Assembly: GCF_009017495.1 (NCBI RefSeq)
Contig: NZ_CP044990.1
Location: 1,197,001 to 1,261,000 of the forward strand
DNA from: Deinococcus sp. AJ005
GTDB taxonomy: Bacteria > Deinococcota > Deinococci > Deinococcales > Deinococcaceae
Direction: 5' to 3'
Length of the DNA stretch: 64,000 nt
Shown in pieces: positions 1-7,454 of the stretch (the stretch's first letter is position 1; each line of letters begins with the position of its first letter). Both the position numbers and the translations under genes were made by a program. The notes beneath the pieces are model-generated. The model did no database searches and was not told the DNA's origin. It saw nothing but the letters and a program-made list of their open reading frames with translations.

Positions 1-1713
1 CTGTCTCTGGCGGGGATGCGCCCGATTGACCTGATCGTGGACACCAGCAATTACGTGATGCTGGAACTGGGCCAGCCCACCGCGCTGTATGACCGCCGCG
101 ACGTGACGGATGATCAGATTCTGGTGGCCTTCGGGCTGCGGCAGGGCGAGGAAGTCGCTGATCTGATGGGCGGCATCCATACCGTTGGTCCCGAGGATCT
201 GCTGATTCTGGACGGACGCGAACGTGGCGTTTCCACGGTGGCCGAAGCCTTTGCCAACGCCGGACAGCCTCAGCCGGGTGCGGGCGTGCTGGGCATCGCC
301 GGGATCATGGGCGGAGATCACGGGCGGGTGCGGGCCGACACGACGGACGTGGTGATTGAGTCCGCACACTTTGACCCGGTGTTGCTGCGGCGCACTAGCA
401 CGCGCTTGGGCCTCAAGACCGACGCCGTTTACCGTTACGAACGCGGCGTCGATCCACTCCTCTCGCCCCGCGCTGCAGACCGCGTGGCCGGACTGCTGGC
501 CGAATGCGGCGGCGGTCAGATCGAGCCGGGCGCGACGGTGGTGGGGGAACCGGAAATCCCCGGCCAGATCACCGCCTCTGCCGACGCCATCCGTGCGCTG
601 CTGGGCATGCAGATCGACACGGCGGAGATGCGCGCCATCCTCGTCCGCCTGGGCTGTGAAGTGGCAGGCGAGGGCGACACGCTGCTTATCACGCCGCCGT
701 CCTGGCGCATCGACATGATCATCTGGCAGGACGTGGCCGAGGAAGTCGCCCGCCTGCACGGCTATGCTGAACTGCCCGAAACGCTGCCCACGCTGCGAAT
801 CCACGAGAGCAACATCGGCGCGTCCGCCGCCAACGACAACCGCCAGAACCTGCGCCGCACGCTGGCCGGGCTGGGCTTTCAGGAGGTGGTGACCTACACC
901 TTCACCAGCGACGATGAAGCGCAAAAGGCGCGGGCTGAGGCTCCCGGCGTGCGTCTGCGGAATCCAATGACGGTAGACCGCACGGCGTTGCGGACAGCGC
1001 TGTACCCCAGCCTGCTGCGCGCCGCGCTGGCCCATCCCAAAGGCGAGCGCGTACTGCTGTCCGAACAGGGCCGGATTTTCCCGAAGAGTGGCGAGGCCGA
1101 GCGTCTGGGCCTGCTGATGCGCGGGCCACTCGCGCCGAACACCCATCAGGGCGGCGTGGCGGGCAGCTACAGCGCCTTCCGGGGCCTGCTGGAAACGCTG
1201 GCCGCCAGTCAGGGTGCGGCGCTGGAGATTCGTCAGTTGCGCGGCGAGTCGGTCCCCAGCGCCCTGCATCCCGGCATCGCGGGCGAGGTGGTCTGGAACG
1301 GGCAGGCCATCGGCTGGATCGGCGCAATGCATCCCGAAATTGCCCAGGAATTTGGGCTGAAGGGCGAGACGTTCCTTCTGGAAGTCGCGTTGCCGTTGCC
1401 GGGCCGGGCGTGGGGCTTCCGCGATCCCAGCCGCGCCCCTGTCGCGTGGCGTGATCTGGCCGTCATTGCCCCGCAGGACGTGGGTTATGGAGAGGTGGCC
1501 GCGCTGCTCAGGGCTGAGGCGGGGGAGGGGCTGGAAAGTGTCGAGCCGTTCGACGTATATACCGGAGACCAGATTCCTGCCGGGCAACGCAGCGTGGCCG
1601 TGCGGCTGGTCTTCCGGGGCGCTAAGACCCTGACCGACGCGGAAGTCGATCCCGTGATGGACCGCCTGATGGGTGCGGTGCGGGCACAGGGCTGGGGCAT
1701 CCGGGAAAAGTAG
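1..1713 (+). CDS. pheT: Phenylalanyl-tRNA synthetase beta subunit, 5' end outside the window
   Basis: The frame is open from the first base, so the gene begins upstream; about 570 residues are present and the N-terminal part (tRNA-binding OB fold and beginning of the B3/B4 editing region) is missing. The visible part opens with the family motif NYVMLELGQP, continues through the B3/B4 editing domain (GIAGIMGG), a B5 DNA-binding-like domain and the catalytic-like core, and ends with a C-terminal anticodon-binding (FDX-ACB) domain near 'VAWRDLAVIAP'. The alpha2-beta2 enzyme charges tRNA-Phe; the beta subunit edits Tyr-tRNA-Phe. pheS is expected just upstream. The gene ends at a TAG and converges with the Nudix gene after 26 bp. 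Confidence 0.96.
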   Translation: MSLAGMRPIDLIVDTSNYVMLELGQPTALYDRRDVTDDQILVAFGLRQGEEVADLMGGIHTVGPEDLLILDGRERGVSTVAEAFANAGQPQPGAGVLGIAGIMGGDHGRVRADTTDVVIESAHFDPVLLRRTSTRLGLKTDAVYRYERGVDPLLSPRAADRVAGLLAECGGGQIEPGATVVGEPEIPGQITASADAIRALLGMQIDTAEMRAILVRLGCEVAGEGDTLLITPPSWRIDMIIWQDVAEEVARLHGYAELPETLPTLRIHESNIGASAANDNRQNLRRTLAGLGFQEVVTYTFTSDDEAQKARAEAPGVRLRNPMTVDRTALRTALYPSLLRAALAHPKGERVLLSEQGRIFPKSGEAERLGLLMRGPLAPNTHQGGVAGSYSAFRGLLETLAASQGAALEIRQLRGESVPSALHPGIAGEVVWNGQAIGWIGAMHPEIAQEFGLKGETFLLEVALPLPGRAWGFRDPSRAPVAWRDLAVIAPQDVGYGEVAALLRAEAGEGLESVEPFDVYTGDQIPAGQRSVAVRLVFRGAKTLTDAEVDPVMDRLMGAVRAQGWGIREK

Positions 1714-1739
1714 GGGAGAGGGTGGATAGGGGGCTGGGG

Positions 1740-2720
1740 CTAGACGCTCTGGCCCCTTTTCCAGACCTTCAGGTTGTCCTGAATCAATGTTCCGCTCAGT
1801 TCCTCATCTTCTGGCAGTTCGTCTAACCCAAACCAGCCGACTTCCAGCACCTCGCCCTCCTGTGGGGTCAGTTGGCCTGCCACGTCCTCTGCCCGATACA
1901 GCACCGAAACGTTGTCCACCACATCTCCATGCAGATACATATAGCGGTAGTCCGGCCCACAGAACATCTCCAGCGGCTCCAGCGTTGCTGCCCTCAGGCC
2001 CGTTTCCTCGAACAGTTCCCGCCGCGCACATTCTTCAAAACTCTCACCAGGTTCTAGACTGCCTCCCGGTACCGTCCACTTTCCCGTCCCGCCATGCCGC
2101 AGCAAAAGCAAGCACCCCTGCTCACCCGTGACCAGGACGTTTGCGCCGGGGGCGTGCAGCGGGCGAGGGCCAACCAGCTTCCGCAGTTCCATCAGGTGAT
2201 TGCCGATGGGTGGCGCGGGTGGTGTCGGCTCTAGCGGTAGTGGCGGCAGGCCCACGCGTGAGCGAAGCAGGCTCAGGCTCAGGCGGTTGACATTCTTGCT
2301 GATGGGAGGCAGATCATCCAAGGCGAACCAGCGCAGTTCCAGTGTCTCGCCGCTGTCGTCGGGGGCAGCGTGGTCCAGTGCGGAGGCCGGGAGCGTGCCA
2401 TGCGCCCGCATTCCAACGATGTAGACCTCATGGCCGTTTGGGTAGATGCTGAAAAACTCTGGTCCGCCTTGCAGCGCCTCGGCAATTGGCAGCAGGTGCA
2501 AATCCGGGCAGACCAGTCCAGTTTCCTCCAGCAGCTCGCGCCGGGCCGCCGTCAGAAAGTCCTCGCCGGGTTCCAGCGCGCCGCCGGGTTCGCCCCACAG
2601 GCCGTCATCACCGCGCCGTTGCAGCAGGATTCGCCCCGTCTCGTCCTGGATCAGCACCCCGACACAGACGATGATCAGCGGGTCATTGCCCCAGAGTTTG
2701 CGGAGTTCAAGGATGGACAC
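1740..2720 (-). CDS. Tandem-duplicated Nudix hydrolase (two complete Nudix domains)
   Basis: A 326-residue protein made of two homologous halves. Each half begins with an ELRKL segment (about residues 5 and 178) and carries a full Nudix box, GX5EX7REUXEEXGU, at about residues 47-69 and 220-242, so both metal sites look intact. A Pro-rich linker (about 158-173) joins them. Nudix enzymes hydrolyse nucleoside diphosphates linked to another moiety; the substrate cannot be told from sequence. Deinococcus genomes are known for expanded Nudix sets. The start is a GTG at 2720, chosen because a TAGGCT -10 box lies 7 nt upstream. The gene follows the alpha/beta hydrolase gene on the same strand with a 10-bp gap. 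Confidence 0.9.
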   Translation of the reverse strand: MSILELRKLWGNDPLIIVCVGVLIQDETGRILLQRRGDDGLWGEPGGALEPGEDFLTAARRELLEETGLVCPDLHLLPIAEALQGGPEFFSIYPNGHEVYIVGMRAHGTLPASALDHAAPDDSGETLELRWFALDDLPPISKNVNRLSLSLLRSRVGLPPLPLEPTPPAPPIGNHLMELRKLVGPRPLHAPGANVLVTGEQGCLLLLRHGGTGKWTVPGGSLEPGESFEECARRELFEETGLRAATLEPLEMFCGPDYRYMYLHGDVVDNVSVLYRAEDVAGQLTPQEGEVLEVGWFGLDELPEDEELSGTLIQDNLKVWKRGQSV

Positions 2721-2727
2721 GCCAGAA

Positions 2728-2733
2728 AGCCTA
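2728..2733 (-). promoter_or_regulatory. Leaderless -10 box (TAGGCT) for the tandem Nudix gene
   Basis: TAGGCT is 7 nt before the GTG start and overlaps the TAG stop codon of the preceding hydrolase gene. The Nudix gene therefore probably has its own promoter and a leaderless mRNA in addition to any read-through. Confidence 0.5.
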
Positions 2734-3675
2734 ACGTCTCAGCGCGTCTTCCAGCGCTTCCGCAAACCCGTCCTCGTCGTCCAGCCAAGGGTAATGGCCG
2801 GTGTCCAGCACGGTCACGTCGGCGTCGGCCAGATCGGCTAGATACTGTACCTGTTCGGGATAACTGGTGCGGTCCTGCACGCCCGCGATTACGTAGACCG
2901 GGCGGCGAATCTCGGCCAGAAAGGGCAGGTATTCAAACTCCCACATGCCCTGGTTGACCAGAGCCTCCTGCACCTCGCCGCCGCCCACCAGTTGGCTTTC
3001 CACGTCCACAAATTCCAGCCTCATGCGGCTGGGGGCGTCCACGAATTCCAGCGCGTTCAGCAGATCGCGGGCGTTCAGCAGCGTAAAAGCCGCCTCTACC
3101 CGCGCGTCGCCCACCTGTGGGTGCTGGCCCTCGGGAGTGCTGGTGCGGATCGCCTCTGCGGGGTCTTCCAGTTCCACACCACGCAGGGCGCTGGCCTCCG
3201 AGAGCAGGGTCAGGGCCAGTGCCGGAAAATGAATCCAGGGGCCGACGACGATCACCCGCTCGGTCTGGGCCGGGTGGCGGCGGGCGTATTCCAGCGCCAC
3301 GAGTGCGCCGAAGCCGTGGCCCAGCGGCACGATCCTGTCCAGTTCCAGATAATCACGCACTGCTTCCAGATCGGCCACCAGGGTATCCAGATCCAGCGTG
3401 TCGTGGCCCTGTTCGGTGTCTTCCAGTGGGCCACTCCGCCCACTGCCGCGCCCGTCCAGATAGATCACCGGGCGCTCCAGCGATTCCCCGAACAGTTCCC
3501 GGAACGAGTAACTGTTGTAGCCGGGGCCGCCGTGCAGAAAGACCAGTGGGGTCTCGCCGGATTCCAGATCGCCCGAGACCTCGAAATACAGGTCGGCTCC
3601 GTTCAAGCGCTCGGTGTACACCCCCTCGCCTAATTCATCTTCGAAAAAATCGTCTTGTGGGAGGTCGTCGGTCAT
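2731..3675 (-). CDS. Alpha/beta hydrolase, proline iminopeptidase-like, nucleophile replaced
   Basis: A 314-residue alpha/beta-hydrolase fold protein of the S33/proline iminopeptidase type. It has the oxyanion-hole motif HGGPG at about residues 48-52 and candidate catalytic Asp (GVQDRTS, about D268) and His (GHYPW, about H294). The nucleophile elbow, normally GxSxG, reads G-H-G-F-G (about 119-123), so the serine is a glycine; the codon is GGC on the minus strand. The protein may be catalytically dead, use another residue, or have a binding or regulatory role. The start at 3675 was preferred over an upstream ATG at 3726 because a TACACT -10 box sits 6 nt before it; the N terminus is very acidic. 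Confidence 0.85.
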   Translation of the reverse strand: MTDDLPQDDFFEDELGEGVYTERLNGADLYFEVSGDLESGETPLVFLHGGPGYNSYSFRELFGESLERPVIYLDGRGSGRSGPLEDTEQGHDTLDLDTLVADLEAVRDYLELDRIVPLGHGFGALVALEYARRHPAQTERVIVVGPWIHFPALALTLLSEASALRGVELEDPAEAIRTSTPEGQHPQVGDARVEAAFTLLNARDLLNALEFVDAPSRMRLEFVDVESQLVGGGEVQEALVNQGMWEFEYLPFLAEIRRPVYVIAGVQDRTSYPEQVQYLADLADADVTVLDTGHYPWLDDEDGFAEALEDALRR

Positions 3676-3681
3676 GTGGGC

Positions 3682-3705
3682 AGTGTAAAGCAGCCGCGTT
3701 ACCCT
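3682..3705. promoter_or_regulatory. Divergent pair of leaderless -10 boxes
   Basis: On the minus strand TACACT (3682-3687) is 6 nt before the hydrolase ATG. On the plus strand TACCCT (3700-3705) is 8 nt before the ATG of the 3714 gene. The two genes are 38 bp apart and would be transcribed divergently as leaderless mRNAs. Confidence 0.45.
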
Positions 3706-3713
3706 GACTGGCA

Positions 3714-4025
3714 ATGGATACCTCATCGAAAGCCGCCCTCAATCCTGGTGACGTACAGGGCATCGTCTTCACCCTGGACGGCGTGGACGAACTGACGTTC
3801 GCGCGCATTCTGCGGGATGTGATGGGTGAGGCCACTTTCGGCAGGCCGCTGCAAATTCAGGCGCAGGAGCCGCGCCCTGGACTCAGCGCCCGACTAACCG
3901 TAGCCTTCCGGCGGCAGGACCGCACGCGGGCGGTGACGGCCATGCAGCGCCTGAAAACATTGCTGCTGCGCTACGGCGTGCAGGTGGACTCGGTCAGGGT
4001 GCCCGGCCCGGGTGAGGCGATGTGA
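3714..4025 (+). CDS. Small hypothetical protein (103 aa)
   Basis: I do not recognise the family. The product is 103 residues, soluble, without signal peptide or membrane segment. The middle (about residues 15-95) alternates hydrophobic and charged residues in a pattern compatible with a small alpha/beta domain (GIVFTLDGVDELTF, LTVAFRRQ), and ends in a run of basic residues plus 'LRYGVQVDSVRV'. It is divergent from the alpha/beta hydrolase gene with a very short shared spacer. An inverted repeat (4047-4078) follows the stop and may end transcription. Coding is supported by GC-rich third positions and the leaderless -10 box. Confidence 0.6.
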   Translation: MDTSSKAALNPGDVQGIVFTLDGVDELTFARILRDVMGEATFGRPLQIQAQEPRPGLSARLTVAFRRQDRTRAVTAMQRLKTLLLRYGVQVDSVRVPGPGEAM

Positions 4026-4046
4026 AGGCCTTCTATTTCTGAAGAT

Positions 4047-4078
4047 GGCCCCTGTTCCTGAAGAAAGTGCAAGGGGCC
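4047..4078 (+). terminator. Possible terminator hairpin without a clear U-tract
   Basis: GGCCCCT (4047-4053) can pair with AGGGGCC (4072-4078) across an 18-nt loop. It follows the 103-aa gene by 22 nt, but no T-run follows the stem, so it could equally be a structured element upstream of the response regulator gene. Confidence 0.35.
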
Positions 4079-4257
4079 GTTAAGAACGCGTAAACCGTTT
4101 TTGCGCGCCCAGTGCTGCCCTTCCCCCTACCATGTTCCTAAGCAGAGGAAACCTCTAACCCACGGCGCGGAGTCTTGAGGACAGGAAGAGATTTCCCTCT
4201 CGCTGAGGACGTGCTTTTCTCGGGGCCAACCAGAGAAAGCTGTACAAGAGGGTGACT

Positions 4258-4926
4258 ATGGAGCAACGCATTTTACTGATTGAAGACAATCCCGACATCA
4301 CCCGCGTCGTGGAATACGAGCTGGAGCAGGCGGGCTACCGGGTTCTCAGCGCCTCGGACGGCGTGAGCGGTCTGACATCGGCCCGCGAAAGCAATCCCGA
4401 TCTGGTGATTCTGGACCTGGGCCTGCCTGATTTCGACGGCGCAGAGATCGCCCGCCGCCTGCGTAAGACCAGCAGCGTCCCGATCATCATCCTGACTGCG
4501 ATGGACGCCGTGGACCGCAAGGTTAACCTGCTGGAAGCGGGGGCGGACGATTATATGACCAAGCCCTTTCACCCCGAGGAACTGGTGGCCCGCGTCAAGG
4601 TACAACTGCGCCACCAGCAGCACGGCGAGGTTATCACCATCGGGGCACTGGAGATTCACCCGCAAAAACGCCTGTGTCACTACAACGGTCATGAAGTCCG
4701 TCTGTCACCCAAGGAATTCGATCTGCTGACTTTCCTGTCCCGCCAGCCGGGCCGGGTGTATTCCCGACAGGAAATCGAGCGTGAGGTCTGGAACGGCGAG
4801 CTGCCCAGCAACAGCAATGTGGTGGACGTGCATATGGCCAACATGCGCGCCAAGCTGCGCGATCTGGACGGCTACGGCATCATCCGCACCGTGCGCGGCA
4901 TTGGGTACGCGCTGAAAACGGCGTAA
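4258..4926 (+). CDS. OmpR/PhoB-family response regulator, DrRRA-like
   Basis: A 222-residue two-domain regulator. Receiver domain: acidic pocket (E9, D10), phosphoacceptor D53 in ILDLGLPD, T80 and K102 (TKPFHPEE). The C-terminal winged-helix DNA-binding domain (about 125-222) ends with the typical RTVRGIGYAL. By memory it is very similar to D. radiodurans DrRRA (DR2418), a regulator needed for extreme radioresistance; I cannot run the alignment. No histidine kinase gene is adjacent, so it is an orphan here. ATG 4258 was chosen over GTG 4252 because AAGAGGG lies 5 nt before the ATG. About 230 bp of upstream DNA has no gene and holds a small inverted repeat, AGAGG-AAA-CCTCT (4144-4156). Confidence 0.93.
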   Translation: MEQRILLIEDNPDITRVVEYELEQAGYRVLSASDGVSGLTSARESNPDLVILDLGLPDFDGAEIARRLRKTSSVPIIILTAMDAVDRKVNLLEAGADDYMTKPFHPEELVARVKVQLRHQQHGEVITIGALEIHPQKRLCHYNGHEVRLSPKEFDLLTFLSRQPGRVYSRQEIEREVWNGELPSNSNVVDVHMANMRAKLRDLDGYGIIRTVRGIGYALKTA

Positions 4927-5074
4927 TCCCGCGCAACCGTTGTTGAATTTTTATTCTTAAATATTTAAAGGCTCCCGCCTTGCTAGAGGGGACCTTTTCT
5001 ACTGTTGCCACCGCTGCTGCTGCTCTCAATGGAAAATGAGACGCGGTCTCTATCGCCTGCCCTCTCCAGAGGCT

Positions 5075-5080
5075 TACGCT
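5075..5080 (+). promoter_or_regulatory. Leaderless -10 box (TACGCT)
   Basis: TACGCT lies 6 nt before the ATG at 5087, which is also where a signal peptide begins. The preceding 4927-5000 stretch is AT-rich and otherwise empty. Confidence 0.45.
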
Positions 5081-5086
5081 GTCGGC

Positions 5087-6187
5087 ATGCAACGGTGGCT
5101 GTGTCTGTTGGTTCTGTCTGTAGCTGCTTCGGCGGGGGCGCAGGCGATGGGAACGCAGGACCCGCAAACGTGTGGCGGCGGCCTGAATCCCCCGGAATGG
5201 ACGCGTTCCGGGGTGTATTCGGGCCTGCTGGGCACCAGGGCGATCACGCTGGGGCTGGACATCCAGGACACCGATTCCAGCCGTTATTTCTACGTGGGCC
5301 GTCCCCTGGACCTGCAACTGACGGCCTTCCACTCCGGCGAGACCCTGATCTTGCAGGAGGAGGTTCGCAGGTCGCTGGGATCAGCCCCCGTCGTCACTGG
5401 CTGTTTCATGCTGACCCGCACCGACGGCGCGCTGCGTGGAAGCTGGAAAGCGCCGGGCGCGGTAAAGGCGCTCAAGGTCAATCTGGAGCCGCTTAACGTG
5501 GCAAAGCTGCCCCTGAAACTGCCCCCCTCACCCGGACTGCAAAAGCTCCGCAGCAGCGATCCGCTGGCTTTCGTCAAGCTGAACCGGGCCTGGGTGGTGT
5601 CTGCTGATGGTCAGAGCGTGCGGGAGCCGCTATCTGGTCTGGAGTATCCCCGCCTGCCGGATGCCAGCCCTGCGCTTCAGGCCACGTTGCAGGACCGCCT
5701 ATTGTTTAACGCCGTGAATGCGCTGGAGTGTGCCTCAAGCCTGCCCGAGGATAGCCAGGGAGACGGCTATAACCTGCATGTAGACGTGACCCTGCTGACA
5801 CCCCGGCTGATCAGCCTGCGCGAGAACACCGACTATTACTGCGGCGGCGCGCACCCCGACAATTCCACGGTGGGCCTGATCCTGGACCGCACCAAGGGCC
5901 GCCTGGTGCCTCTGCTGAATCTGTGGCCCAGCCTGACCCCGGTCCGCCTGAAAGCGCTGTATCTGGCCGCCTCGGCATCTGGTCCGGTTTCCGAGTGCGA
6001 CGATGTGCTGCGCGACATGAATGCCAGTTTTGCCGTCTCACTGAGCAGCGGCGGGCTGACCCTGACGCCCGATACGCTGCCCCATGTCGTGGCGGCCTGT
6101 GCAGAAAGCGTGGTTATTCCCTACGGCCAGCTCCGGCGCGGGGCAAACGTCGGATCACCGTATTTCGCGGACCTGTATTCTAAATAG
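5087..6187 (+). CDS. Secreted protein, possible DUF3298-like domain
   Basis: A 366-residue exported protein. ATG 5087 gives a clean signal peptide (hydrophobic LCLLVLSVAASAGAQA, likely cleaved after AQA); the longer frame from 5036 adds residues ahead of it and lacks support. The C-terminal half contains YYCGGAHPDNST and later VVIPYGQLR, reminiscent of DUF3298/RsiV-like extracytoplasmic domains that share a G-AHP motif; this is a weak family call. Several cysteines could form disulphides. It stands alone, converging with the next gene across a long inverted repeat. Function unknown. Confidence 0.75.
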   Translation: MQRWLCLLVLSVAASAGAQAMGTQDPQTCGGGLNPPEWTRSGVYSGLLGTRAITLGLDIQDTDSSRYFYVGRPLDLQLTAFHSGETLILQEEVRRSLGSAPVVTGCFMLTRTDGALRGSWKAPGAVKALKVNLEPLNVAKLPLKLPPSPGLQKLRSSDPLAFVKLNRAWVVSADGQSVREPLSGLEYPRLPDASPALQATLQDRLLFNAVNALECASSLPEDSQGDGYNLHVDVTLLTPRLISLRENTDYYCGGAHPDNSTVGLILDRTKGRLVPLLNLWPSLTPVRLKALYLAASASGPVSECDDVLRDMNASFAVSLSSGGLTLTPDTLPHVVAACAESVVIPYGQLRRGANVGSPYFADLYSK

Positions 6188-6213
6188 CCGTTTTTCAGTA
6201 TCGACTGCTGGAT

Positions 6214-6267
6214 GAACAGTTAAAACGCTGCCTGGAACTGATTTTCCGGACAGCGTTTTAACTGTTC
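6214..6267. terminator. Long inverted repeat with 17-bp perfect arms, probable bidirectional terminator
   Basis: GAACAGTTAAAACGCTG (6214-6230) is perfectly complementary to CAGCGTTTTAACTGTTC (6251-6267). The 20-nt centre can pair further (6232-6237 with 6244-6249, one G-U). It sits between two convergent genes, so a bidirectional terminator is likely, but the length of perfect pairing is unusual and a small mobile palindromic repeat is an alternative. Confidence 0.6.
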
Positions 6268-6321
6268 TGCCCAGGAATTTATCTTCGGGGCTGTCAGAGT
6301 TTTTTAAGAACTGACAAGAAC

Positions 6322-6741
6322 CTACTTGCGCTTGTTCTTGGAGCGGGTCTGTCCCAGAGCCTGACCCTTCTCATAGCTGGCCTGCATCTTCTTGCGGGTT
6401 TCGGCAGCCATCTGTTTGAAATCCACCAGTCCAGCTTCAATGGCCTCGACGGAAGGCTTGATGGTGCCACCCTTGCGCGCAGCAGCGAGTTCGCGGTTGA
6501 CTTCGTCGAACCACTTATCAAACTTGGGTGTGGTCTCGAAGAGCATTTCCTTGGTGTCGCGCTGATAGGTGCCCTCGCTGCCCCGGCGAGTGAACTGTTT
6601 GGGCATGGTGAAGCGTTCGGGCATGTAAGCGGCCTCGAATTTACCGTCACGCACCGCGTCACGGAACATCTTGACGAAAGTATCGCTGCGCTGGGGATTG
6701 CTGAGTTCGTGAACCTGCTCACTGAGTTTCTTATAGGTCAT
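6322..6741 (-). CDS. Conserved-looking hypothetical protein with basic C-terminus (139 aa)
   Basis: I do not recognise the family. The 139-residue product is cytoplasmic, charged and largely helical (EVNRELAAARKG, MAAETRKKMQASYEKG), with a basic tail ending KNKRK that could contact nucleic acid. ATG 6741 is preferred because GGAGG lies 7 nt upstream; the ORF extends to 6861 but that extension has no start signal. Upstream is an unusually long leader (about 110 nt) and a candidate sigma70 promoter overlapped by a perfect palindrome, so the gene looks regulated. Confidence 0.75.
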   Translation of the reverse strand: MTYKKLSEQVHELSNPQRSDTFVKMFRDAVRDGKFEAAYMPERFTMPKQFTRRGSEGTYQRDTKEMLFETTPKFDKWFDEVNRELAAARKGGTIKPSVEAIEAGLVDFKQMAAETRKKMQASYEKGQALGQTRSKNKRK

Positions 6742-6864
6742 GTTGTTGCCTCCAACTTTGGAGTATGGAGGAAATCGACAAGCTTTGTAAAGCCCCCTGG
6801 GGTTAATCCACGCAACTCGCCCTCTTTTTGAGCGGGTACGAATTGCTCTGGTCTGAACCACTTA

Positions 6865-6893
6865 CATTCAGAAGTTCTGAAGAAGTCTATCAA
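6865..6893 (-). promoter_or_regulatory. Candidate promoter with 15-bp palindromic operator
   Basis: On the minus strand TTGATA (6888-6893) and TGAATG (6865-6870) are 17 bp apart. The palindrome TTCAGAAGTTCTGAA (6867-6881) lies over the spacer and -10 box, where a repressor could act. The -10 match is poor, so the exact start is uncertain. Confidence 0.4.
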
Positions 6894-7103
6894 TTTTTCA
6901 GGGCGGCTACACTTCTAAAAGAGGCAGCAGGCCTGGATTTGTGAGCAAAGTCTGATCAACTGTGCGCGGCCAGATACTGTGGGCCACCGAGTCATACGTG
7001 CCTTCGTGCTGGATGATGATTTCTATCGAAAAAAATGCAACTGGCTTTGGAATCCATGTACTTCTGGCCCAATGGTTTCTGCAGAACGGCCAGACCCAGC
7101 GGC
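6894..7103. other. Intergenic stretch, no gene seen
   Basis: Between the promoter of the 139-aa gene and the small membrane protein gene. Reading frames on either strand here lack start signals and are antisense to, or run into, the membrane protein gene. I see no repeat or RNA gene. Confidence 0.5.
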
Positions 7104-7109
7104 TATGCT
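7104..7109 (+). promoter_or_regulatory. Leaderless -10 box (TATGCT)
   Basis: TATGCT lies 7 nt before the ATG at 7117, the start of a small membrane protein. It helps to exclude the longer upstream frame. Confidence 0.5.
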
Positions 7110-7116
7110 CCGGGGC

Positions 7117-7365
7117 ATGGACGATCTGCGTGGCTGGCTGGGCCTGCTGTGTCTGCTGCTGGCAGGTGCGGGCTGGGGCTTTCAGGTGTCGCGCCACGGG
7201 GTGACGTGGGCGGCGCTGGCTATGATTCTGATCGCCAGCGTCACAGGGCTGGCCCTGACCACCGACGCCTTTCTGCGCGGCCACGATCTGCCGCTGGTGC
7301 TGGGCCTGACCGGGGCACTGGGTGCGGCCACTCTGGCGGTCTTCAGCAAACGGGATGGGCCGTGA
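7117..7365 (+). CDS. Small integral membrane protein (82 aa, three predicted helices)
   Basis: The 82-residue product has three hydrophobic segments, at about residues 5-18 (LGLLCLLLAGAGWGF), 23-41 (WAALAMILIASVTGLAL) and 50-70 (LPLVLGLTGALGAATLAVF), and a short charged tail. Family not recognised. The frame is open further upstream to 6979, but the -10 box at 7104 and the abrupt change to hydrophobic sequence place the start at 7117. It lies 89 bp ahead of def on the same strand. Confidence 0.6.
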   Translation: MDDLRGWLGLLCLLLAGAGWGFQVSRHGVTWAALAMILIASVTGLALTTDAFLRGHDLPLVLGLTGALGAATLAVFSKRDGP

Positions 7366-7454
7366 GCTGGGCCGGGTGATGGACGGCCAGACCCCACACA
7401 AATTGACCCATGCCTCTGTCTACTGTCCGTCCGTCTGGTAAAACAGACAGCACT

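Noticed and set aside
6907..7401. Minus-strand frame of 164 codons
   Set aside because: Antisense to the small membrane protein; no start signals and composition atypical of protein (His/Gln/Arg-rich shadow).
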